Assembly (NCBI RefSeq): GCF_947258355.1
Contig: NZ_CAMYIC010000019.1
Coordinates: forward strand, 1-46,399
DNA from: an uncultured Allomuricauda sp.
Lineage (GTDB): Bacteria; Bacteroidota; Bacteroidia; Flavobacteriales; Flavobacteriaceae
Reading direction: 5' to 3'
DNA: 46,399 bases
Of this stretch, positions 34,624 through 40,884 are shown in pieces. A program made the translations under genes and the position numbers. Positions within the stretch are counted from its first letter, which is position 1, and each line of letters starts with the position of its first letter. The notes under the pieces were generated by a model, which had not been told where the DNA came from, made no database searches, and worked only from the letters and a program-made list of their open reading frames with translations.

Positions 34624-34669
34624 CTTATATGGTTATAATGGGGACTTAGCTCACGACGTTTGACGTAAG
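34607..34669 (-). promoter_or_regulatory. trp attenuator: pause hairpin (1:2) and antiterminator (2:3)
   Basis: Region 1 is CTTACG (34664-34669), just downstream of the Trp codons. It can pair with region 2, CGTGAG (34650-34655; 6 pairs with one G-U). Region 2, extended as GTCGTGA (34651-34657), is instead fully complementary to region 3, TCACGAC (34607-34613), inside the terminator. A ribosome stalled at the Trp codons would cover region 1 and free region 2 for 2:3 pairing, so transcription continues. A ribosome that reaches the UGA covers region 2, so the terminator forms. This is the classical trp attenuation logic, deduced here from complementarity alone. Confidence 0.85.
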
Positions 34670-34707
34670 TTTATCCACCACCAGTTATTTGCTGTTCTGT
34701 TAATCAT
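34651..34707 (-). CDS. trpL: trp operon leader peptide
   Basis: A short ORF encodes MINRTANNWWWINLRQTS (18 aa), with three consecutive UGG codons at 34675-34683. Three successive Trp in such a short ORF directly before a terminator and trpE is very unlikely by chance. The peptide is a sensor of charged tRNA-Trp and need not have a function of its own. The ATG lies only 5 bases after the -7 box, so translation probably starts on a leaderless or nearly leaderless mRNA. There is no Shine-Dalgarno sequence. Confidence 0.88.
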   Translation of the reverse strand: MINRTANNWWWINLRQTS

Positions 34708-34712
34708 TGCAT

Positions 34713-34743
34713 CAAATATAGGGAGGAATTTTTAACGGGACAA
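34713..34743 (-). promoter_or_regulatory. trp operon promoter
   Basis: On the minus strand a TTG (34741-34743) is followed after 20 bases by TATATTTG (34713-34720), a full Bacteroidota promoter match. Start of transcription would fall at or next to the leader ATG at 34707. The promoter sits just after the yceI terminator, so the trp transcript begins here and not from yceI. Confidence 0.8.
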
Positions 34744-34763
34744 CAATGTTTTGTTTAAAATAA

Positions 34764-34797
34764 AAAATCCCATCCAAGAATTGCTCGGATGGGATTT
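34764..34797 (-). terminator. Intrinsic terminator of yceI
   Basis: On the minus strand, AAATCCCATCC and GGATGGGATTT form a perfect 11-pair stem, and the T-run ends in TTTTTTATTTT. It lies 23 bases after the yceI stop and insulates the trp promoter. Confidence 0.9.
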
Positions 34798-34819
34798 CCA
34801 CACACTAAATAGGAGTTGA

Positions 34820-35392
34820 TTACATCTGTAGATCAACTACCAAATCAAACTCATCGTAGATCAATTTGTCTTTGGCAGTACCAATGATTCCAGAACCATA
34901 TTTTACGTCGTATTTGGTTCTGTCGACTTTCAAAGAAGCAGTAGCTTTGTCGCCATATACCGAAACTTCAAAAGTCACAGGCTCTGTGTTACCTTTAATG
35001 GTAAGGTCACCAGTTACATCGTAAGAATTTTTTCCTGTTGATTTCACTTTAGTGAAAACCAATTTGGCTGTTGGGTGATTGGCTGTTCCAAAAAAGTCAT
35101 CGGACTTTAAATGACCGTCCAATTTGTTTTTGTAATCACCTTCTAAGTCGGTTGTGTTAATGCTTGTCATATCCACGACAAACTCACCACCAACCAATTT
35201 TTCCCCGTCAAATTCCAAAGTACCGGACTCCAGGCTAATGGTTCCTGTATGGGAACCTCCAACTTTGTAACCTTTCCAAGTTACGTTGCTTTCCGTTGTC
35301 TTTACTTCTTTGATTTCTTTTTCAATTGGGTTAGCTATTGCTGAAGCTCCGAAAAGGGTGACCAATGCTAAACTTAAAATTGTCTTTTTCAT
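34820..35392 (-). CDS. YceI-like periplasmic lipid-binding protein
   Basis: A signal peptide (MKKTILSLALVTLFGASAIA) targets it to the periplasm. The rest matches the YceI beta-barrel: VTWKGYKVGGSHTGTISLESG, DMTSINTTDL, HLKSDDFFGTANHPTAKLVFTKV and YDVTGDLTIKGNTEPVTFEV. Family members bind isoprenoid or polyprenyl chains. The length of 190 aa is normal. It has its own terminator. It follows the nitroreductase gene by 42 bases, with no clear promoter in that gap. Confidence 0.93.
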   Translation of the reverse strand: MKKTILSLALVTLFGASAIANPIEKEIKEVKTTESNVTWKGYKVGGSHTGTISLESGTLEFDGEKLVGGEFVVDMTSINTTDLEGDYKNKLDGHLKSDDFFGTANHPTAKLVFTKVKSTGKNSYDVTGDLTIKGNTEPVTFEVSVYGDKATASLKVDRTKYDVKYGSGIIGTAKDKLIYDEFDLVVDLQM

Positions 35393-35434
35393 GATTGTTT
35401 TAATTTCTGTTTCTAATTGTTAAAGGTTCAATAG

Positions 35435-36088
35435 TTATATATGGGTAAATAATTCTTCTTTCGATTTTCTGACTTTGGGCAGATGCTGGGTTGCATCTTC
35501 CTCCGAACGATAACCGACCGCCAAAACAACGGCTGCGTTAAGGTTTTTGTCGTTGAGCCCAAGAATTCCGTTGTATTTATCAGATTCGAAACCTTCCATG
35601 GGGCAGGTATCGATTTTAAGTTCGGCGGCGGCTTGTAATGTGTTTCCCAAGGCAATATATGCTTGTCTTGCGGTCCAATTACTTTTAGCTTCCATAGGAA
35701 GATCGATAAGTTTGGACTTCATAAAATCGGAGTATCCTTTAAGTCCATCCACAGGAATATCCCTGGTCTTGCTTACGTTTGCTACAAAATCATCCACCAG
35801 TTCCTCACCGTAATTGGTTTTATTGGCAAATACAATGATTTGAGAAGCGTCCTCAATTTGAGATTGGTCCCAAGATGCCGGTCTTAGTTGCTCTTTGGTC
35901 TTTTGGTCAGAGACGACCAATACCTCATAAGGTTGCAATCCGTAAGAGGAAGCACTCAACCGAATAGCTTCCAAGAGGGTATCCAAGTCTTGCTCGGAGA
36001 TTTTCTTAGTTGCATCGAACTTTTTGGTGGCATACCGCCACAACCTACTGTCTATTACATTATTTTGAACTGCTGTACTCATAGCCAT
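35435..36088 (-). CDS. NAD(P)H-dependent nitroreductase-family oxidoreductase
   Basis: This FMN enzyme of the NfsB type has 217 aa. Typical segments are WRYATKKFDATKKISEQDLDTLLEAIRLSASSYGLQPYEVLVV, where the Arg and Ser contact FMN phosphate in the family, ALGNTLQAAAELKIDTCPMEGF, and a C-terminal AVGYRSEEDA. Substrates could be nitroaromatics, quinones or electrophiles. It starts 1 base after marR, so it is probably the target of that regulator. The start at 36088 or at the second Met (36082) cannot be decided. Confidence 0.9.
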   Translation of the reverse strand: MAMSTAVQNNVIDSRLWRYATKKFDATKKISEQDLDTLLEAIRLSASSYGLQPYEVLVVSDQKTKEQLRPASWDQSQIEDASQIIVFANKTNYGEELVDDFVANVSKTRDIPVDGLKGYSDFMKSKLIDLPMEAKSNWTARQAYIALGNTLQAAAELKIDTCPMEGFESDKYNGILGLNDKNLNAAVVLAVGYRSEEDATQHLPKVRKSKEELFTHI

Positions 36089-36089
36089 T

Positions 36090-36536
36090 TTAAAATTTAT
36101 CTAGTAATTTGTTTAATTGTTCTAAATCTTGCTTTTTGAAGTTTTGAAAGATTACTTGATGGGCCTCTTCCAAGGACTCATCCATTTGCCCCAAAACTTT
36201 TAGCCCGGAATCTGTAATCACTATCTCAACTTTTCGTCTGTTGGATGGGCATACGGTTCTATTTACAAAACCTTTTGCCAATAACTTATCCACCAATCTT
36301 GTTGTATTGCTCATCTTGGTGACCATGCGCTCATTCAATGTGGATAGGTTCGCTGGTTTGCCTTGCTGTCCTCGTAAAATTCGAAGTACATTAAATTGTT
36401 GTAGGGAGACTTCAAATGGTTTAAGGGCCCCGTTCATTGCTTCGTTCACTTTATTGTGAACCAGTTGCAAATGAATCAAGGTCCTTGGTTCCAAGGGAAT
36501 CTGCTTTGAGGTCTTTATGATTTCTTCAACATTCAT
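36090..36536 (-). CDS. MarR family transcriptional regulator
   Basis: The 148 aa form a winged helix-turn-helix: LQQFNVLRILRGQ, LNERMVTKMSNTTRLVDKLLAKGFV (recognition helix) and RTVCPSNRRKVEIVIT (wing). MarR proteins are dimeric repressors released by small phenolic or oxidant ligands. The Cys in the wing could be redox-active (inference). The ATG at 36536 gives the usual start. Its upstream palindromes overlap its own -7 box, so autorepression is likely, and the nitroreductase gene follows directly. Confidence 0.93.
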   Translation of the reverse strand: MNVEEIIKTSKQIPLEPRTLIHLQLVHNKVNEAMNGALKPFEVSLQQFNVLRILRGQQGKPANLSTLNERMVTKMSNTTRLVDKLLAKGFVNRTVCPSNRRKVEIVITDSGLKVLGQMDESLEEAHQVIFQNFKKQDLEQLNKLLDKF

Positions 36537-36537
36537 G

Positions 36538-36563
36538 TACAAACAATATTTGTATATACAAAT
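36538..36563. promoter_or_regulatory. MarR operator: three overlapping inverted half-sites
   Basis: ATTTGTATATACAAAT (36548-36563) is a perfect 16-base palindrome. The half-site TACAAA occurs at 36538-36543 and 36557-36562, and the inverse TTTGTA at 36549-36554, so two overlapping inverted repeats share the middle half-site. The block lies between the marR ATG and its -7 box, ideal for repression by a MarR dimer. Confidence 0.75.
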
Positions 36564-36590
36564 GTATGATGATTTAGGAGGTTTATCCAA
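36559..36590 (-). promoter_or_regulatory. marR promoter
   Basis: On the minus strand a TTG (36588-36590) is followed after 21 bases by TACATTTG (36559-36566), a full consensus match. The -7 box overlaps the palindromic operator by 5 bases. The transcript leader would be short, about 16 bases. Confidence 0.7.
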
Positions 36591-36670
36591 ATGTTTGATC
36601 GATAAATTTTTGTTAAAGAGTAGAAAAACGAACTGTACTTCTATATTTTTAAAGGTGTAAAAAACAGATA

Positions 36671-37225
36671 ATGAACAGGTTATTCGCTATAGGATTGATG
36701 GTTTTCGTTTTTGTGGGTTGCGCCGAAAAGAAAGAACAAGGACAGAAAAAGGCTGAAACCACTGATAACGACATGATTGTGCAAAAAGAAAGTACAAGTA
36801 CGGATGTTAAGTTTCCCGTTTATGATTTTAATGGTTTTGAGCCAATGCTCCATAAAGACGATGGAAAAACCTATGTAGTAAACTTTTGGGCCACTTGGTG
36901 CAAACCCTGTATCGAGGAAATGCCCCACTTTGAAAAAATCAATGCGGAACGCAAAGGGGACAATGTAGAAGTACTATTGGTCAGTTTGGATATGCCCAAT
37001 ATGTGGAAGACCCGTTTGGAACCTTTTGTAGAAAACAGAAAAATACAGTCCGAAGTGGTGATATTGGACGACCCCAAACAAAATGATTGGATACCAAAGG
37101 TGTCCGAAGAGTGGGGAGGAGGTATTCCTGCTACCTTAATATATAATAAAGATAAACGAACTTTTTACGAGCGTGGTTTCACGTACGAAGAACTGAACAA
37201 CGAGTTGAATAAATTTTTAAACTGA
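36671..37225 (+). CDS. TlpA-like thiol-disulfide oxidoreductase lipoprotein
   Basis: A lipobox (FVFVGC) follows a short hydrophobic segment, so the protein is lipid-anchored in the envelope. The thioredoxin fold has the redox motif WCKPC in NFWATWCKPCIEEMPHFEKI (about residues 77-95) and the cis-Pro region GGGIPATLIY. The likely role is reduction of periplasmic disulfides, for example in cytochrome c maturation. The length is 184 aa. A second thioredoxin-fold gene follows after 6 bases, so the two probably work together. Confidence 0.92.
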   Translation: MNRLFAIGLMVFVFVGCAEKKEQGQKKAETTDNDMIVQKESTSTDVKFPVYDFNGFEPMLHKDDGKTYVVNFWATWCKPCIEEMPHFEKINAERKGDNVEVLLVSLDMPNMWKTRLEPFVENRKIQSEVVILDDPKQNDWIPKVSEEWGGGIPATLIYNKDKRTFYERGFTYEELNNELNKFLN

Positions 37226-37231
37226 TCAACT

Positions 37232-37864
37232 ATGAAAAAGATAAAGATTTTTGGATGGTCAGCCTTGTTATTGATTTTTGTGGCAGCATTTGCCGTGGGA
37301 TTTAAGGCGGCGACTGAACATGATTTGGAAAAAGGATACCAAGTTGGCGATACAGCCGCCGATTTTTCCTTGAAGAATGTGGATGGGAACATGGTATCGC
37401 TATCCGATTTTGATAGTGCCAAAGGTTTTCTGGTCATCTTTACCTGCAATACCTGTCCATATGCACAGGCTTATGAGGATAGGATTATTGCTCTGGATGC
37501 CAAGTACAAACCACAAGGTGTGCCCGTAATTGCCATCAACCCTAATGACCCAATTGCCAAACCAGGTGACAGTTTTGCAAAAATGAAAGAACGCGCAGCT
37601 GAAAAAGACTTCACTTTTCCTTATTTGTTTGATGAAGGTCAGAAAGTATACCCGCAATACGGAGCCACTCGTACGCCGCACGTATTCTTGCTGGAAAAAA
37701 CAGCATCGGGAAATATGGTAAAATATATTGGTGCTATCGATGATAACTATCAAGATGCATCACAAGTGGACGAAACTTTTGTGGAGAATGCCGTAGATGC
37801 AATGTTAGCAGGAAACGAAATCAATCCGAAAACAACAAAAGCCATTGGATGCGGAATTAAATAG
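37232..37864 (+). CDS. Thioredoxin-fold/AhpC-TSA family exported protein
   Basis: An N-terminal hydrophobic helix (about residues 7-22) is an uncleaved anchor or signal. The AhpC/TSA-type core begins VGDTAADFSLKNVDG. The active region is FTCNTCPYAQAYEDRI, a CxxC motif (CNTC) instead of the single peroxidatic Cys in PxxTxxC. Members of this group are annotated as thioredoxin family proteins of unknown substrate. The length is 210 aa. A terminator follows within 30 bases, so it ends the two-gene unit. Confidence 0.88.
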   Translation: MKKIKIFGWSALLLIFVAAFAVGFKAATEHDLEKGYQVGDTAADFSLKNVDGNMVSLSDFDSAKGFLVIFTCNTCPYAQAYEDRIIALDAKYKPQGVPVIAINPNDPIAKPGDSFAKMKERAAEKDFTFPYLFDEGQKVYPQYGATRTPHVFLLEKTASGNMVKYIGAIDDNYQDASQVDETFVENAVDAMLAGNEINPKTTKAIGCGIK

Positions 37865-37890
37865 GATACCATCAAAATAAAACAACAAGA

Positions 37891-37921
37891 AATCCGGAGG
37901 AATGCTCCGGATTTTTATTTT
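37891..37921 (+). terminator. Intrinsic terminator after the thioredoxin-fold pair
   Basis: ATCCGGAG and CTCCGGAT form a perfect 8-pair stem around GAATG, followed by TTTTATTTTT. The T-tract overlaps the -7 box of the next gene. Confidence 0.9.
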
Positions 37922-37923
37922 TG
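37916..37923 (+). promoter_or_regulatory. -7 box for the rhodanese gene
   Basis: TATTTTTG matches TAnnTTTG and is made from the terminator T-tract of the upstream unit. It lies 20 bases before the ATG at 37944. No TTG is found at the right spacing, because that region is the terminator stem. Confidence 0.4.
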
Positions 37924-37943
37924 CAGAACTTAAATTGAAAAAG

Positions 37944-38255
37944 ATGGCAGATTTATCACAAGAAGAATGGGCAGAGCAATTAAAAAATGATGACAATGCC
38001 TTTATGTTGGATGTTCGTACCCCTCAAGAATTTGAGGAAGGTTATATCCCAGGTGCAGTAAATATTGATATTTACTTAGGACAAGAGTTCATGGAGGAAC
38101 TGGGAAAATTGGACAAAGCCAAAAACTACTACGTTTATTGTAGGTCAGGAGCCCGTAGTGGACAAGCTTGTGCCCTAATGAACAGTATTGGAATTGAAAA
38201 TGCTTATAACTTGGAAGGTGGCTTTATGAATTGGGAAGGCGAAAAGGTAGAGTAG
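37944..38255 (+). CDS. Rhodanese-like domain protein
   Basis: This is a single small rhodanese domain (103 aa from the ATG at 37944). Motifs are MLDVRTPQEFEEGYIPGAVNI and YVYCRSGARSGQAC, with the catalytic persulfide-forming Cys in CRSGAR. The length and the CRSGAR loop fit a cytosolic sulfur carrier or thiosulfate sulfurtransferase (GlpE/PspE-like) without a signal peptide. The upstream in-frame extension would start inside the terminator and is rejected. DUF2851 follows after 21 bases. Confidence 0.92.
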   Translation: MADLSQEEWAEQLKNDDNAFMLDVRTPQEFEEGYIPGAVNIDIYLGQEFMEELGKLDKAKNYYVYCRSGARSGQACALMNSIGIENAYNLEGGFMNWEGEKVE

Positions 38256-38276
38256 ACCTCCATTTATCCCAAATCG

Positions 38277-39557
38277 ATGCGAGAAGACCTACTTTATTTT
38301 ATTTGGAGGCATAATAAGCTTCCAACAAAACAGCTATGGACCGGAAATGGTGAAACCATTGTAATTGTAAATCCGGGAACGCAAAACCGATTAGCGGGCC
38401 CAGATTTTTTCAATTCCAAGATTGAAATTGATGGTCAATTATGGGCTGGAAATGTGGAAATGCACCTCAAATCTTCCGATTGGTACGTGCATGATCACCA
38501 AACGGATGAAAACTATAACAATGTCATTCTCCATGTAGTTTGGGAGGATGACATTGCTGTTTTTAGAAAAGATGGGTCGCAAATTCCGACCTTGGAAGTG
38601 AAACAATTTATTTCTGACAAACTTTTGAAGAGTTATCAGGACCTGGTTGAAAATTCCCGTCCTTCTTTTATTAATTGTGAATGGGATTTAAAGGAAATTG
38701 ACTCCTTTTTGGTGGAAACCTGGCTGAACCGATTGTACATTGAACGTTTGGAAAACAAGTCCAAATTAATCTTTGATCTGTTGGAGGTTTCCAAGAACGA
38801 TTGGGAGGCAGTACTCTTTATAATGCTTGCCAAGAATTTTGGTTCCAAGGTCAACGGGCAGTTCTTTCTGGAGCGGGCACAGCAATTGGATTTTTCCTTA
38901 ATCCGAAAAATGACCAACGAACCTTTGCAATTGGAAGCTTTGCTTTTTGGCCATTTTGGACTTTTGAATGTTTCCGATTGTACAGATACCCATTATTTAC
39001 AGCTTAAGCAAGAGTATGGGTATTTGGTTCACAAATTTGGTTTGAACCAGGATCAAACAAAACCGGAATTCTTTGGACTAAGACCTCTTAATTTCCCCAC
39101 TGTACGAATTTCCCAATTGGTCAATTTATATAAAGGAACCCATAGTATTTTTTCAAAATTGATGAATCTGAACAAGATGGAAGAAATTTATCAGTTCTTT
39201 GAAATTTATACAGCACCCTATTGGGAAGATCACTACACTTTTGGGAAAGTATCTAAAAAAAGGATGAAGAAATTGTCCAAAAAGTTTGTTGACCTTGTTG
39301 TCATCAATACATTGATGCCCCTTAAGTTTTGCTATGCAAAGCATGTGGGCAAGGATTGGGACGAAGAGCTGGTTGAGTTGGTTTCACAAATAGACAAGGA
39401 GAGTAACTCTATCATCGAAAACTTTGGAAAAATAGGTGCTAAAACAAGAAATGCCATGGAAAGTCAAGCACAGTTGGAGCTTTACAATAAGTATTGCATC
39501 AAAAATAAATGCATGCAATGTGCGATTGGCACTCAATTATTGAATAGAAATACATAA
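38277..39557 (+). CDS. DUF2851 family protein, function unknown
   Basis: The 426 aa match DUF2851, a family frequent in Bacteroidota. The conserved N-terminus is LLYFIWRHNKLPTKQLWT, with NRLAGPDFFNSKIEIDGQLWAGNVEMHLKSSDW and HVVWEDD after it. The charged WAGNVEMH and DFFNSKI segments look nuclease- or hydrolase-like, but I cannot name a catalytic site. The C-terminus has a Cys cluster (CIKNKCMQCAIG) that could bind a metal. It is part of a tight plus-strand run with PspC and the K+ channel. Confidence 0.85.
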   Translation: MREDLLYFIWRHNKLPTKQLWTGNGETIVIVNPGTQNRLAGPDFFNSKIEIDGQLWAGNVEMHLKSSDWYVHDHQTDENYNNVILHVVWEDDIAVFRKDGSQIPTLEVKQFISDKLLKSYQDLVENSRPSFINCEWDLKEIDSFLVETWLNRLYIERLENKSKLIFDLLEVSKNDWEAVLFIMLAKNFGSKVNGQFFLERAQQLDFSLIRKMTNEPLQLEALLFGHFGLLNVSDCTDTHYLQLKQEYGYLVHKFGLNQDQTKPEFFGLRPLNFPTVRISQLVNLYKGTHSIFSKLMNLNKMEEIYQFFEIYTAPYWEDHYTFGKVSKKRMKKLSKKFVDLVVINTLMPLKFCYAKHVGKDWDEELVELVSQIDKESNSIIENFGKIGAKTRNAMESQAQLELYNKYCIKNKCMQCAIGTQLLNRNT

Positions 39558-39565
39558 TTTTAACC

Positions 39566-39793
39566 ATGTCCTTATTTTACAACACCCTTTACTACTTTCA
39601 AAAGAGAGGCTTCGAGGTTTGTAGGCGCATTGCCGAAAGACTTGGTATCCGAGCCCGTGTGGTACGCACTAGCTTTATCTATCTAACTTTTGTTACCTTG
39701 GGTTTTGGTTTTGCTCTTTATCTCTTTATTGCCTTTTGGCTTCGGATTAAAGACTTGATTTACACAAAAAGAACTTCAGTATTTGACCTCTGA
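39566..39793 (+). CDS. PspC-like small membrane protein
   Basis: The 75 aa have an N-terminal helix (CRRIAERLGIRARVVRTSFIYL, the PspC-type core) and one or two transmembrane segments (about residues 35-60). PspC domains act in envelope stress in enterobacteria, but this is the bare domain and its role here is unknown. It starts 8 bases after DUF2851 and ends 2 bases before the channel gene. Confidence 0.8.
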   Translation: MSLFYNTLYYFQKRGFEVCRRIAERLGIRARVVRTSFIYLTFVTLGFGFALYLFIAFWLRIKDLIYTKRTSVFDL

Positions 39794-39795
39794 TC

Positions 39796-40803
39796 ATGAT
39801 TAGATTGATGCGTTCCAAAATAGTATTGGCCCTTTCCCTTATGGTTATAGTGCTGCTGTTTGGGGTAGTGGGCTATAAAATGCTATCTGATTTCACATGG
39901 ATCGAGGCGATTTATATGACCATTATTACGGTAACCACGGTAGGCTTTTCGGAAGTGAGGCCCTTGGATGCCAATGCAAAGATTTTTACAGTATTTTTAA
40001 TCGTTACCAGTGTTTTTATATTTGGTTTTGCCATTTCTGTGGTATCCGAATATATTTTGGGCAGAAATTCCCTGGAACTACTAAAAAAGAAAAAAGTGAA
40101 AAAGCAAATAGATAGTCTTTCCAACCATGTTGTAGTTTGTGGCTTTGGTAGAAATGGTATGCAGGCAGCCGAAAAATTGATTGCCTACAAAAAACCTTTT
40201 GTGGTTATAGAAAGAGACAAGGAAATTATTGAGCGCCATGAAGAAGATATTTTATTTGTGGAAGGTGATGCCAATGAGGATGAGGTATTGCTCCAAGCTG
40301 GGATAGACAGGGCCCAATATTTAATTACGGCAGTTCCTGATGATTCAGCCAATCTTTTTATAGTGTTGTCGGCAAGGCAATTGAATACAAATCTTTTTAT
40401 TATTAGCAGGGCATCGCAAATCACCTCCGTTAAAAAGTTGGAATTCGCTGGAGCAAACAAGGTGATAATGCCCGATAAAATTGGGGGTGACCACATGGCT
40501 TCTTTAGTGGTAATGCCAGATTTAATAACCTTTTTGGACCAACTCTCCATTGAAGGGGAACACACTACAAATTTGGAAGAGGTAAGTATCGAGGATTTTA
40601 CCGATCAGATGGATTGCAATTCGCTACGCGATTTGGATTTAAGAAGAAAAACGGGCTGTACAATAATCGGATATATAGACCCTAATGGAAAATATATCAT
40701 CAACCCGGAAGCGGATATGGTTCTTCAGCCCAAGAGCAAGGTTATTGTTTTGGGGCGGCCAGAGCAGATTCGTAAGTTGAACCAAATGTTTCAGATAGGC
40801 TAG
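39796..40803 (+). CDS. Potassium channel with RCK/TrkA regulatory domain
   Basis: A two-transmembrane pore module (residues about 8-95) carries the filter TTVGFSEV, a variant of TVGYG/TVGFG with Ser at the last filter position. A cytosolic TrkA_N Rossmann domain follows, with HVVVCGFGRNGMQAAEKL (GxGxxG) binding nucleotide, and then a TrkA_C-like tail (about residues 255-335). The architecture matches Kch/MthK channels. The Ser in the filter may alter selectivity. The length is 335 aa. Confidence 0.9.
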   Translation: MIRLMRSKIVLALSLMVIVLLFGVVGYKMLSDFTWIEAIYMTIITVTTVGFSEVRPLDANAKIFTVFLIVTSVFIFGFAISVVSEYILGRNSLELLKKKKVKKQIDSLSNHVVVCGFGRNGMQAAEKLIAYKKPFVVIERDKEIIERHEEDILFVEGDANEDEVLLQAGIDRAQYLITAVPDDSANLFIVLSARQLNTNLFIISRASQITSVKKLEFAGANKVIMPDKIGGDHMASLVVMPDLITFLDQLSIEGEHTTNLEEVSIEDFTDQMDCNSLRDLDLRRKTGCTIIGYIDPNGKYIINPEADMVLQPKSKVIVLGRPEQIRKLNQMFQIG

Positions 40804-40884
40804 TTTAACACCCTTTAATTTTTTTGCGAGCAAATTTTTTAGGATATTGGGGCCTTTACAAAAAACTAACATAACCAAAACATT

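Noticed and set aside
37902..37943. Longer rhodanese reading frame
   Set aside because: It begins inside the terminator hairpin and adds residues not found in rhodanese domains.
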